From: Phyto melanocephala
Lineage: Eukaryota > Arthropoda > Insecta > Diptera > Rhinophoridae
Assembly: GCA_941918925.1 (NCBI GenBank)
Contig: OW799233.1
Span: 177,103,235-177,167,234 of the forward strand
Direction of reading: 5' to 3'
Length of the DNA stretch: 64,000 bases
A program made the translations under genes and the position numbers. Below are positions 1 through 9,299 of this stretch, piece by piece. The notes under the pieces were generated by a model. The model was given only the letters and a program-made list of their open reading frames with translations. It did not search any database and was not told the DNA's origin. Every line of letters begins with the position of its first letter. Position 1 is the first letter of the stretch.

Positions 1-688
1 TAACAATAATTAATTTGTTTTAAACTAAAATTAAATAAAAAAATAAAAAAAAATAAAAAATATGATGATTAAAAAGAAGAACAAATGTTTCAACTCTTTA
101 GGTACATAAATCATTATACAGCCATCCCCTCAAACCAATCTGACACATATATTTAAGATTCTCTAATTTGTTAAAATTGCGACGTATCATGAAAGCTGTT
201 TAACAGAAAAAAAAAAACAAACTAGATTTAAAAGAAATTGCTTGTCAAAATAAGCAATTAAAGTTTTTATAACTTGAGACTAGAATCAATAAATTATATT
301 GAATTCAAAATCGTAAGCAGCCAAAACAAATACAATAACAGCTCTTACACTATGTACTAAAAGTATAAAAACATTTTGAAAGATTTTGTTAAAGACGAAT
401 TGGTTATGGTTTAACACTATTTAACAAGATTATACTCTGCATAATTAAAGAGCTTGTTAAATAAAACTGTTTGTGCTTACTGTATGGGGTTTTTCTAAAA
501 ATTAATCAAAGATCTAGTTTCAATAATACAAAAATTTAGTGTATTCCCACTAAGATATTTAAATTAATTTTTAATTAAATTTGATACACGATTCAGTTGA
601 TAACGGCAACTTACCAGACAAGGTTGAAAATTTATGTTTTAAGTAATATTTTGCTTACATTCTTAAAACAAAAACCAAATAAAATAAA
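1..688. other. AT-rich upstream region of the secreted-protein gene
   Basis: No open frame or transposon end is recognisable. The stretch is A/T-rich and should hold the promoter and 5' UTR of the gene starting at 689. No TATA box or initiator could be chosen with confidence. Confidence 0.5.
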
Positions 689-2063
689 ATGTTATATTTG
701 TCATACTATTTATCAGTTTATTTCTATGTCATATTATTTCAACAAAATGTATGTAAAGATTTAAAAATTCCATCGGAAAATATTGCATACGCCGTCACAC
801 ATATTGGTCAGAAACAAAAAGTATTTCTATACTTGAAAAGTCAACCTTATTTCACAACTTTAACCAAAATCAGTACAAAATCTTTAATAAATTCAACAAC
901 TGTTAAATCAAGTATAAAACACCAAGAAAAACAATCAACAAAACTTATGGACATGAGGCAAAATAAGGCATATAATAACAAAAGACTTGGTGGTGATGGT
1001 ATTGGTGTAAAATTCTCTCAAACTCAGTCACGTAACCAGCAGGCGAAAAAATATTACAAGAAAGTTGCTGCAGCACAGTCACTAACTTTAAGCAAACAAC
1101 ACAAAATTAAACCAAACGATGTGGCAGATGAAATGCAAGAACCACAGCATCAACAGCAACAACAGCAAGAAAAAGCAGAGGCAAAACCATTAATAGAAAA
1201 TGGTGTAAATCAACCACATAATCATCAAAATCAGCAACATCGCACAGTCAATCAAACTATAATGAAGCAACAGCTGTCGCAGCTACATTTTAAATTGTTA
1301 AATGTGGCGAATCGTAGAAATAAACGACAAACTCCTACTGTGTACAACAATTACAACAACAACAACGGCAATCAACAGCAACAATATTCAACTACTATTA
1401 CAGTTCAATATTATCCATACCAACAGCAGCTACTAGCACCACTGCCATTTATACAATATCAGCTGCAAGGACAACAAACACAACAACAATTTCAATTGCA
1501 ATACTATAAACCCAGTCAGAGTCGATATACACAAAATTATAATAACAACAACGACAAAAGCAACAGCAATAATGAACTAATTATTAATGGAAATAGTTTG
1601 TCAACATTTCCGCAATCAACAGCAGAATCATTTAAAAAAGTTACTTTAAATCAGCAGCAACACCTACCACCAGTAACATTACCCCATCCCTTAGTAGCTT
1701 CAGCATCAATATCAATGCCAACAAATAAATTTTCGAGTTTAAGAAGAACCTCAGCTTCAATTAACCCTTTAAGACGAAGAATTGCAGCAAGAAAAAATTC
1801 TCTCAATTCGTTTCTACCTGTCGAAATAATGTAAGTTTTTGTCGACAAAAATGCTTATCTTCAAAACGAAAATCCCTCTTAAAATTGTATTTTTATTTGT
1901 TCTTAATCATTATAGTAATGAATATAACAATGATATCATTACGCCGCCGCCACCACCTATTGTATGTAGATATTGTTGCAGAATAAATGAATTCCCCTGT
2001 TCAAAGTGTTGTGATGGCAAACCACTGTTAAATGCCGAGACTTTGAAAACTTTAGGAGGTTAA
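689..2063 (+). CDS. Secreted Gln/Asn-rich precursor with RNKR cleavage site and C-terminal CxxCC-x6-CxxCC motif (two exons)
   Basis: Seen: exon 1 is 689..1830 and exon 2 is 1916..2063. The 85-nt intron has donor GTAAGT at 1831 and acceptor TATAG ending at 1915, and joining keeps the frame, giving 429 residues. The start has A at -3 in an A-rich context. Residues 1-22 are hydrophobic and look like a signal peptide. A poly-Gln run lies at 155-160, and Gln/Asn-rich sequence dominates 150-330. RRNKR at 209-213 fits a furin-type proprotein cleavage site. Basic clusters (LRR, LRRR) lie near 351-364. Exon 2 adds five prolines (391-395) and a symmetric cysteine motif (C398, C401, C402, C409, C412, C413), ending in GG. 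Inference: an extracellular precursor cut into an N-terminal part and a C-terminal Gln/Asn-rich, cysteine-ended product. I do not recognise the family. It is the only convincing host gene in the window. Confidence 0.75.
1831..1915 (+). other. Intron of the secreted-protein gene
   Basis: The 85-nt length, GTAAGT donor and pyrimidine-rich TATAG acceptor are typical of a short fly intron. Without splicing, the first frame stops at 1832-1834, one codon into the intron. Splicing (phase 2) joins AT to T to make Ile381 and adds the cysteine-rich tail. Confidence 0.75.
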
Positions 2064-2087
2064 TTTTGTCAACATTTGTTAAACATG

Positions 2088-2187
2088 GTCATAACATAAT
2101 GACGATGGTCATAGTACATTTTCTATAACTATATTTAGTCATAACATAATCACGATGGCCATAGTATATATTCTATAACTATATTTA
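2088..2187 (+). repeat. Two tandem copies of a 50-bp unit in the 3' flank
   Basis: Copies at 2088..2137 and 2138..2187 start with GTCATAACATAAT and end with CTATAACTATATTTA, with a few substitutions between them. They lie just after the stop codon of the secreted-protein gene and probably fall in its 3' UTR. Confidence 0.85.
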
Positions 2188-2223
2188 GTTACTGAAAACA
2201 TGTTATAGTGTTATTTACACAAT

Positions 2224-2229
2224 AATAAA
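2224..2229 (+). terminator. Candidate polyadenylation signal AATAAA
   Basis: AATAAA lies 161 nt after the stop codon of the secreted-protein gene and just before the MITE at 2258. The hexamer is common in such AT-rich DNA, so this is a plausible but unproven site. Confidence 0.3.
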
Positions 2230-2257
2230 TTATTAAAATAATAACATTTAACATTTA

Positions 2258-2471
2258 GACCGTATTTAGACTATGCAATTAACGCCGCAACTTTTGCGTA
2301 CAACATTTTGTTTGTTAGCAAGAGAACACAGAAAAGCATAAATCGAAAACTGTCACAATAAATGCTCGAGAAAAAAATTGTAATGTTAATGTGAAAAAAA
2401 TTTTCGAAGCAACTTTAAAAGAGAATAACGAAAAAAAAACTCGGCGTTAATTGCATAGTCTAAATGCGGTC
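2258..2471. mobile_element. PIF/Harbinger-like MITE, 214 bp, 30-bp terminal inverted repeats
   Basis: Seen: the arms 2258..2287 and 2442..2471 are inverted copies with one mismatch (GACCGTATTTAGAC at the outer end). TTA flanks both sides (2255-2257 and 2472-2474). Known: a 3-bp TWA target duplication is typical of PIF/Harbinger. There is no coding capacity. It sits about 195 bp beyond the stop codon of the host gene. Confidence 0.75.
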
Positions 2472-2715
2472 TTACTTAAAAAAAAAACATCGATTGTTTA
2501 TTTTTATTAAAGTTAGAAAATTAAATAATGCGGAAATTACAAAAAATAAATTTAATTAATAGGTGCAAAAAAAGTAAAATTGCAAAGCAGTCATGTTATG
2601 ATAACTTTTAAAAATAATTCCTTTTTAACTCCTGTTTATTATTGAATAATTTTTTATTTAGAAGTTCGACATGTGAAAAAATATAAAAAAATTGTTGAGA
2701 AAATAAGACGACATA

Positions 2716-2917
2716 CTCAGCAAAAAAAACATGCAAAATAAAAAGTACATGTTTGCGTTCAACCCATGATAAAGTAGTTCAATTTATGTGAAACATGCAT
2801 GATTTAAACATTAATGTGCCATTGGAGATTATGTATTTATATGAATATATTAATAAATTTTACTCTATTCAAATTAAGTTCATTAACATTAAACAAGTGC
2901 AAAATTTTTTTGCTGGG
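2716..2917. mobile_element. Candidate MITE with CYCAGCAAAAAA ends
   Basis: The left end CTCAGCAAAAAAAA and the inverted right end TTTTTTTGCTGGG enclose 202 bp; inner matches continue as TGCAAAA. ATA flanks both sides. The same end sequence bounds the larger element at 49430..50085. The superfamily is not determined. Confidence 0.45.
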
Positions 2918-3389
2918 ATATAACAATCGTAAGCGAAAAATTATTAAATAATACTAGCTCTTTGCTTCCGCAGCCAATTACCAAGTCACCATACAGTAAA
3001 ATTAGAGTTCCACTGAATAGTTGAAAATTTGATTGTATATATTTAGGCAGCACAAATTGTTCCCCTTTCCCCCCTTTTCTGGTCCTAATTTTGAAAAGAT
3101 ACACAGCGTATGTGTTCTTCTAAATTAAGTGGCAGTAATTGTTACCCCACCTTTTCCTAGCCCTATTTTGAAAATGTACATTTCTCATGGGACTTTTCAA
3201 GTGCAGATTTCTCTATCTTGCAAATTTCATTAAAATCGGCTTAAATGCTTTAGAGAATTTTTCCCCATCCCCCTATTTAAGCGTAGTAAATTTTAAACAG
3301 TGTTGAATTGTTTCATCCTTTCTGATTCTAGTTTTTAAAACGCACACAGCCTTAGAGTCTTTGTAGACCCGTACCTATATATGATTTAA
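2918..3389. repeat. Degenerate dispersed repeat, non-coding
   Basis: Two imperfect stretches with runs of C, followed by a TTTTGAAAA-type motif, occur near 3058 and 3141. A phrase beginning TTTCATTAAAATC is present here (about 3226) and again beyond the piggyBac relic (about 4136). This suggests an older repeat split by that insertion. Confidence 0.35.
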
Positions 3390-4129
3390 CCCTTAAATAC
3401 ATGAGGTCAGCTCCTTGCATGGATACTAACCTACTTTAATGTAAAACCGGTCGCTAATCACGAATTCATCATTACTTTTTTTTTGAGAAATGTACACTTT
3501 TTTCGGAAAATCGGAAAAATAGACATTGTTTATTCGTACCATATATGGTACATCATGCATTCTTGCCATTGTTAGGTACACACAACACTTCATCATTACC
3601 ATCATGAAGCATATCAGCAACCTCATTTGCATTGTACTTCTTTCCATCAATAATAAGGCCATCCATATCTTAATAAATAATAACTGTAAAAATAATAGTA
3701 AAAAATAACTGACATCTAACACAATAAAAATTCATGCGCTGGTGCATGGTGTACCATATAAGGTACCTAGAAAAATTGAGAAAAAAACTATTCTAAAGTA
3801 CAAAATGTGGGCAAGATTTATTATAATTACTTAAATAAGCCTATAATTTATACACAAACACTTACCTACAGACGAATAAATAAATTTTTTATTTCGTTAT
3901 TCACTATTGAAATTTGATTTTAAAATTATGTGCAAAAAAAAACATGTGACCGCTTTAGAATGTTATTATTAAGTAAATTAAATGGTGAGAGAGTTATAAC
4001 GGTATTTTTATGAAGAGTAATATTGTCAGCATTGCTTTAAACTGCACTAAATTGTTTTTATATTCACATGGTTGGAATATTGTACGATAAAAGAGATGTA
4101 CCATATATGGTACGATATGCATTTAAGGG
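3390..4129 (-). mobile_element. piggyBac-like relic, 740 bp
   Basis: Seen: the left end CCCTTAAATACAT and the inverted right end CCCTTAAATGCAT (one mismatch in 13). TTAA at 3386-3389 and TCAA at 4130-4133 fit a TTAA target duplication with one substitution. A perfect 16-bp palindrome GTACCATATATGGTAC occurs at 3536..3551 and 4098..4113, with a one-mismatch copy at 3751..3766. Known: CCC ends and TTAA targets are hallmarks of piggyBac. The minus strand carries a short acidic N-terminus-like ORF (3553..3666). Confidence 0.7.
3553..3666 (-). pseudogene. Short acidic ORF inside the piggyBac relic, possible transposase N-terminus
   Basis: The 37-codon frame starts MDGLIIDGKKYNANEV and continues with His/Asp/Glu-rich sequence before a TGA that overlaps the 16-bp palindrome region. 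An acidic N-terminus is usual for piggyBac transposases, but no catalytic motif follows. The call rests on position within the element and composition. Confidence 0.35.
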
Positions 4130-4133
4130 TCAA

Positions 4134-4904
4134 ATTTCATTAAAATCTGTTAAAACGTTTCGGAAGGGCCGAAATTATCCTCCCAATTGCCGAAGTTGAA
4201 GAAATTTCATACTCTTAAACTTTCCCAGAGGTGCACATAATTTGTTGTCCAAATTTTACGGCGATTGAGTAAGCTGTTTTGCGGCGCATAAAAGACAAGC
4301 ATATACATATTTATTTTTTATTTGAAATTGGATTCGAAATCATAATATGATAATTGATTACTAAAACCATTATTACTTTTTACAATAACCATGCAATCCA
4401 TATTTATTGTGACATGTTATTCTTGTTCATTCAATTTATGTTTTTTATTCCCAAATTTTTATTGAACTTTCAGCATATACGAGAATGTATGTACTTGCGT
4501 TAAATCACAAGATCATGACCATTTATTGAGACAATGTTAGGACCAAATTATGATTATTTAAAATCATATTATAATAATATTTTTTGCTAATACACAAGGT
4601 GTACTTAGTGTCGTGTTGTCATAATTTTAAAAAAATTTTAAGAATCTTTAAAAAATTTACAATCATTTACATTATTTTAAGATAAATTAAATTAAGATTT
4701 TATGGCAATACGACCTTGCAAATTATCTAGGAGTTTATGCAATATATGCTGATATTTTAAAGTTTTTTTTTTCGAAAATTGTCTGTTTTACTCATGTAAG
4801 AAAATCACAAATTGAGGTAGATGATTTGAATTCTTGATGTCACGTAATCAACTAAAATTGAAATTGAATTGAATAAATGTTTACATATAACTTTTTTACG
4901 CTCT
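4134..4904. other. Gene-free AT-rich stretch
   Basis: The first about 150 bp continue the degenerate repeat seen left of the piggyBac relic. The rest shows no supported gene, inverted repeat or RNA. Confidence 0.5.
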
Positions 4905-5016
4905 CGTAATCCATTAAATATATCGTACAAGTTAGGTAATGATGGCATTACAAAATCAATTGGAAAGAATAATTTGGGTAAATTGTTTGATTCTAAACTT
5001 ACTGTTAAGCCTTATA
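4905..5016 (+). repeat. Partial duplicate of the non-LTR reverse-transcriptase segment
   Basis: This stretch matches 5268..5412, including the peptide-coding phrase for GKLFDSKLTVKP, and stops right after KP. It is a partial second copy about 370 bp upstream of the longer relic. Confidence 0.6.
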
Positions 5017-5340
5017 AATAGTGGCAATCGTGTCTTTAAATTATCGTAGTGATAAAAATGGTAATTTTTGTGAGGAAAAAACAGAGGCAGCCGTGTTAAG
5101 TTGCTCATATTTTAAAAAGTTATGGAGCGATTCTGCTAGAAAGCTAATCATTCCCAGATATTGCAAAACATTGATACTACGTAGAGATCTTTGTTATATG
5201 TTAGGGCTATTTAAATCAACACACAGACAGACGGATATTGCCTAATCCAATCCTCTAGTTTACTTTTTCACGCATTCCAATAAATATGTCATATAAGTAA
5301 AACATGGTATGTAATATAAGATAGGTAATGCTATTACATT

Positions 5341-5952
5341 AGTATTGTAAAATCAAATGAAAATAATGATTTTGGTAAATTATTTGATTCTAAACTTACT
5401 GTTAAGCCTCATTTAGATGAGTTTATTTCTAAAGCATATTCGACTTCAGCATTTATAAAAATAAATTTTTCAGATCCATAAACTCCTAAATTATTGTACT
5501 CTTCATTTGTAAGATCAATACTGGACTATTTATGGTGCTTTGATTTTGAGTCCCAATTGCGGTATTCATGTTTTCCCATATCGAGAGACTTTAAAAGCGA
5601 TTTATTTGTTATGTGTTACCTCACATAAACATCTGCTACTAAGTTTTTAATTCCGTTTTTTCATCTGCGTATGATTTATTTGTAGAAAATATGAGAGATT
5701 CGTTTAATACTGCTTAGTTTTGACATACTAACTGTCCAGATCTTTTCGAAAAACTATTATTATGTGAACCAAATAGGTTGTCGCTTTGTCATAGAAATTT
5801 TTTTTGTCGGCTTACATCATCAAAATTATATACCTTATGGTCTATTAATTAGATCACTTAATAATATTAATTTATTGAAAAACAATCATTTGTTGAACTT
5901 TTATGCATTGAAAACTAATTTCAAGAATTTTCTTTTACAAAATTTAAAGTAA
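5341..5952 (+). pseudogene. C-terminal tail of a jockey-clade non-LTR reverse transcriptase (relic)
   Basis: Translation from about 5347 gives FGKLFDSKLTVKP, then ISKAYSTSAFIK and LLYSSFVRSILDY in one frame with a single internal stop (TAA after SDP). Known: the pattern (L)GVxFDSKLxFxxHI ... SKAYSxLGFIKR ... LYxSLVRSxLEY is the conserved tail of jockey/CR1-type ORF2 proteins after the RT catalytic core. The frame at 5764..5952 looks like the extreme C-terminal part of the same protein. The RT catalytic box, endonuclease and ORF1 are absent. This is a 5'-truncated, decayed copy with no function expected. Confidence 0.7.
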
Positions 5953-7110
5953 TGTAATATTTTTTTTCCCATTTTGAATTAAAATTGTTTTATTAGATTT
6001 TATATAAGGAAATGCATAATATATTTTATTTTGCATTAGTATGTAAGAGTGAATATTGTTCTTTAGATATGAATCAATAAATAAATAATTGTGTAAATAA
6101 ATATGAATAAATATATGTATATAATAACTGCATTATAATTTTTATATAATATTGTTACCTTTTATAAATGTTGGTTTATTTCCATTAAATATAACGCGGG
6201 TTCTTTTTGTATTGCAAATAATAAAACTTGAAATTTATTATTTATTAATATCTGAGTGTATTTATTGTATTTTAAATACATTGGTTTAGAAAATGCATTC
6301 CACTCAGCTAGTATCGGATGACTAATTTTTCCTTAATATTCTTGTCGTTATCACATTAAACTTATAGCCTAAAATTTAAAAAAATTTAAAATATAATACA
6401 AATTGAAAAGGTTCATAAAAATTAAAATACAACAAAAAAACACATTGGCATGGTGTAAAATAAACATTGTTGAAACTAATACCATCTTGTTTAAAGCATG
6501 TGACATATATAATGCAACTGCATAATTGCAAAAAATTGCTTTAGCGACATCTTAAGCTAAAGGCAAACATTAAAAAACTTGTAGTAATGACGTGCAAAAA
6601 AGAATACAGGAAAACAGATGTTGGTAAATTTCGTACTAACTCAATGATATGTATTTGATATAACATGAAATCAATTAGAACAAATAATTCTATATTTCAA
6701 TTTTCAATACATTACTGAGTTAAATAGTTGATATTTACACACAACACCTGTAGTCATAAAAATTAAAATACACTCAGATATTATTTTTACAGCACTTTAT
6801 TTATTTAACTTATAACCTTTTTTATCAACTAACTAATAACTCACTTTCATTCACACTTTACAAGTTCTACTGTAATACTGATCATGTTGTATGACTATCT
6901 AAACATAACATAGTGGTGGTCTGTAAAATTGCAAAATTACTAGAAGGCCGTTACATTTAAATAAAGACGTAAGTTAATGTTAAGTAATATGCAGAGAAAT
7001 AATTGTATCCTAAAGTGTGCTGTATATTACCTAACATGCTAGTCGACCACCCTGCCAACCGAAGGAAATGTACATAAACTACTGGAAATAATGCTACTGT
7101 AACTTAAGCT
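5953..7110. other. Gene-free AT-rich stretch
   Basis: A/T-rich non-coding DNA between the non-LTR tail and the hAT MITE. No coding frame, inverted repeat or RNA gene is supported. Confidence 0.5.
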
Positions 7111-7118
7111 ACTGTAAA

Positions 7119-7776
7119 CAGGGACCGTAACAATTATTTCTTTTTTCATAAAAATCAGATGATAACAGTTATTTTTTGTTTTTTATTTTTTCGATCAAAA
7201 ATAAAAGTTATACTTTGATTTTTATTTTTTTGAGCAAGAATAAAAGTTATTTTTTGATTTTTATTTTTTCGAGCAAAAATAAAAGTTATTTTTTGCTTTT
7301 TATTTTTTTGGTCAAAAATAAAAGTTATTTTTTGCTTTTTATTTTTTCGAGCAAAAATAAAAGTTATTTTCTAACGAAATGTACGTGTTGCAATAATTTA
7401 GTTAATATCAAATATTTATTTTAATGTGCATTAAAAATTCCCATGATGATCACATTTTTTGTGATTTCTCACATTTTTGTATACTACTACTTATGTATTC
7501 TATATCAATGGTGGGCGCTGGTTTGCTTGAGTTACGAAGTTGTTCAGGTATTTAGTAAATCATCCTACATGATTGCTGAAAAGTTTTTAAAACAACAGTA
7601 AGATATACATATATACATATATAGTTCCCTGGCTACATAGACTGGATATTGTCATGCATTCTCTACCTGCGACACAAGTTACTGTAGATAGATCCTTTTT
7701 AGCCCTCAAACTGGTTCTAGGAAAGTTGCGGTACAATTTGTCAAAATTTTAAAATAACTGTTGTTTTCGGTCCCTG
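7119..7776. mobile_element. Non-autonomous hAT element (MITE), 658 bp, with perfect 8-bp target duplication
   Basis: Seen: ends CAGGGACCG and CGGTCCCTG, flanked by identical ACTGTAAA at 7111-7118 and 7777-7784. Known: CAGNG ends with 8-bp duplications define hAT elements. No transposase is encoded. A 39-bp minisatellite fills the left third. Confidence 0.85.
7168..7373. repeat. 39-bp minisatellite, five units plus a partial sixth
   Basis: Units begin GTTATTTTTTG at 7168, 7207, 7246, 7285 and 7324, with a partial unit at 7363. Each contains a short inverted pair, TTTATTTTT... and AAAAATAAA. The 82-residue frame across it is only the repeat translated (13-residue period), not a gene. Confidence 0.9.
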
Positions 7777-7784
7777 ACTGTAAA

Positions 7785-8940
7785 TCAAACTCTAAAAATG
7801 TAAATCTGTAACAATTATATGTTTATTTTAATCGCAATAATACAATCTAATCATAGTGTATCACCACAACCATATATTTTTCTTGGCATATCACATTTTT
7901 AAGCAATTACATTGTCTTTGCAAATGTCACAATCACATTATTGTTGCTTCATAATTAAATAAAACAACAACAACAACTTCATTATTTCCAAACACAAAAT
8001 AAAGTCTCCAGTAATGGCTGTATAAATATAACTTAAGTTTTATTCTATTCAAAGCGCAGTGAAAACTTGAAAAATGTTGTATATTATTTTAAAAAATACA
8101 TACTTTTATATAAATTATTATTATTGTTTTTATGTTGTTTTTTATTATACTTCTTCCTTTATTATGCTTCTAACCTGCTTTCTTAACTAACAAATGCTAT
8201 TGCATTGTCAGCTTAAGAGACAAGAACAATATCCCACTAAATTCTCATCTCAACAGTATTCTAATTTGCAATATATATTTTTTTAAGCTTGAGCTAACAG
8301 TGTCGTTTTGTTTTTGTGACACACAATTAGGATTACACAAATACTGAACATTGAAATATGGTATTAAACACACATTATTTGTCATTTCAATTAAGCTTGA
8401 GCACTTTTAATTTTATAAATATTAAAAGTGTTCGTTGGTTTTAGAAAAAACTGTAAATAATGTGACAGTTTTTGAAACACACACACAAATTCGCACATTT
8501 TTGTTTTTTATACGCTTTATAAAAATGTTGAATCTGCCTTGTAATATCTAGTAAGAAGTATTAAATTTGTTCTTACAAAAAATTTCCTACTGAATTTTAA
8601 ATAAGGACTTTTAGCTCATGAAGGTAATATATCGACTCTTAGTGCTTAACTCCTCATTAGAAGAGACTGGCGAGTTCTGTAAGTGTTTCAATAAAGGGAC
8701 CTATCACTTACAATATTTTTAAAATATGTCTTACATTGGTACTTTTAAATTAATTCAATGTTTATGTTCTTGTTTTTAGTGCTTAAACCAAAATTCGCCA
8801 AACTTTAACTTTTACCTTCTGTTTCAGTGAAACTAGCCGACCAGTTTGGTGCAAACGGTGCACGAATTATTTTTTTAACATTCCCATCATCTGTTGTCGA
8901 TAGTCAGGCGGCAATTTTAGATATTTTTTAGAGGCATAGA
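7785..8940. other. Gene-free stretch
   Basis: A/T-rich DNA with a CAA run near 7970. No supported gene or element. Confidence 0.5.
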
Positions 8941-8959
8941 ATGGAAGAAGTAACGCAAC

Positions 8960-9290
8960 CAATTAAGTGACTAAAGTTTTTACTTTATTAGCTTACAAAT
9001 TAATTGGCATTCAATATTGGTCATCACATAGGTCCAATTTCGCATCACTTTCTCGAACACACTAAGTTTTATTTCCAAAATATGGTGCTAAGTGTTTGCT
9101 TCTAAATGGTCAATAATTATTGATTTATCAGCATAGATTTGACGTATCTCAACAAAAATAAGTCAAAAAGTGTCAATTAACACGAACTAGATCACCAAAA
9201 CGTTGGCTCAAAAAAGTGATGGTTTCACGGACTCTTTGGCATGTTGCGTAATCTTATTGGAACCATTTATCCTCCAAATGATAAGAAACA
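8960..9290 (-). pseudogene. Mariner/IS630-type transposase relic (C-terminal half)
   Basis: On the minus strand, the sequence around 9262-9225 corresponds to the WFQQDGATCHTA motif of the mariner-like transposases seen elsewhere in the window (the Asp codon is kept, the preceding Gln is a stop). Further along, IRQIYADKS, DHLEAN and EKVMRNWT match the region after the third catalytic Asp (KxVYADKPxTIDxLExN and EKVxxNWTxR in better copies). Frame changes and stops are frequent, and no ends were found. Confidence 0.55.
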
Positions 9291-9299
9291 AAATGGGAA

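Noticed and set aside
3426..3722. 98-codon minus-strand ORF over the piggyBac relic
   Set aside because: Hydrophobic and methionine-rich nonsense frame; the neighbouring frame (3666..3553) has the more protein-like acidic start.
7176..7424. 82-codon ORF with a 13-residue period
   Set aside because: It is the 39-bp minisatellite of the hAT MITE read through; unit length is a multiple of three by chance.
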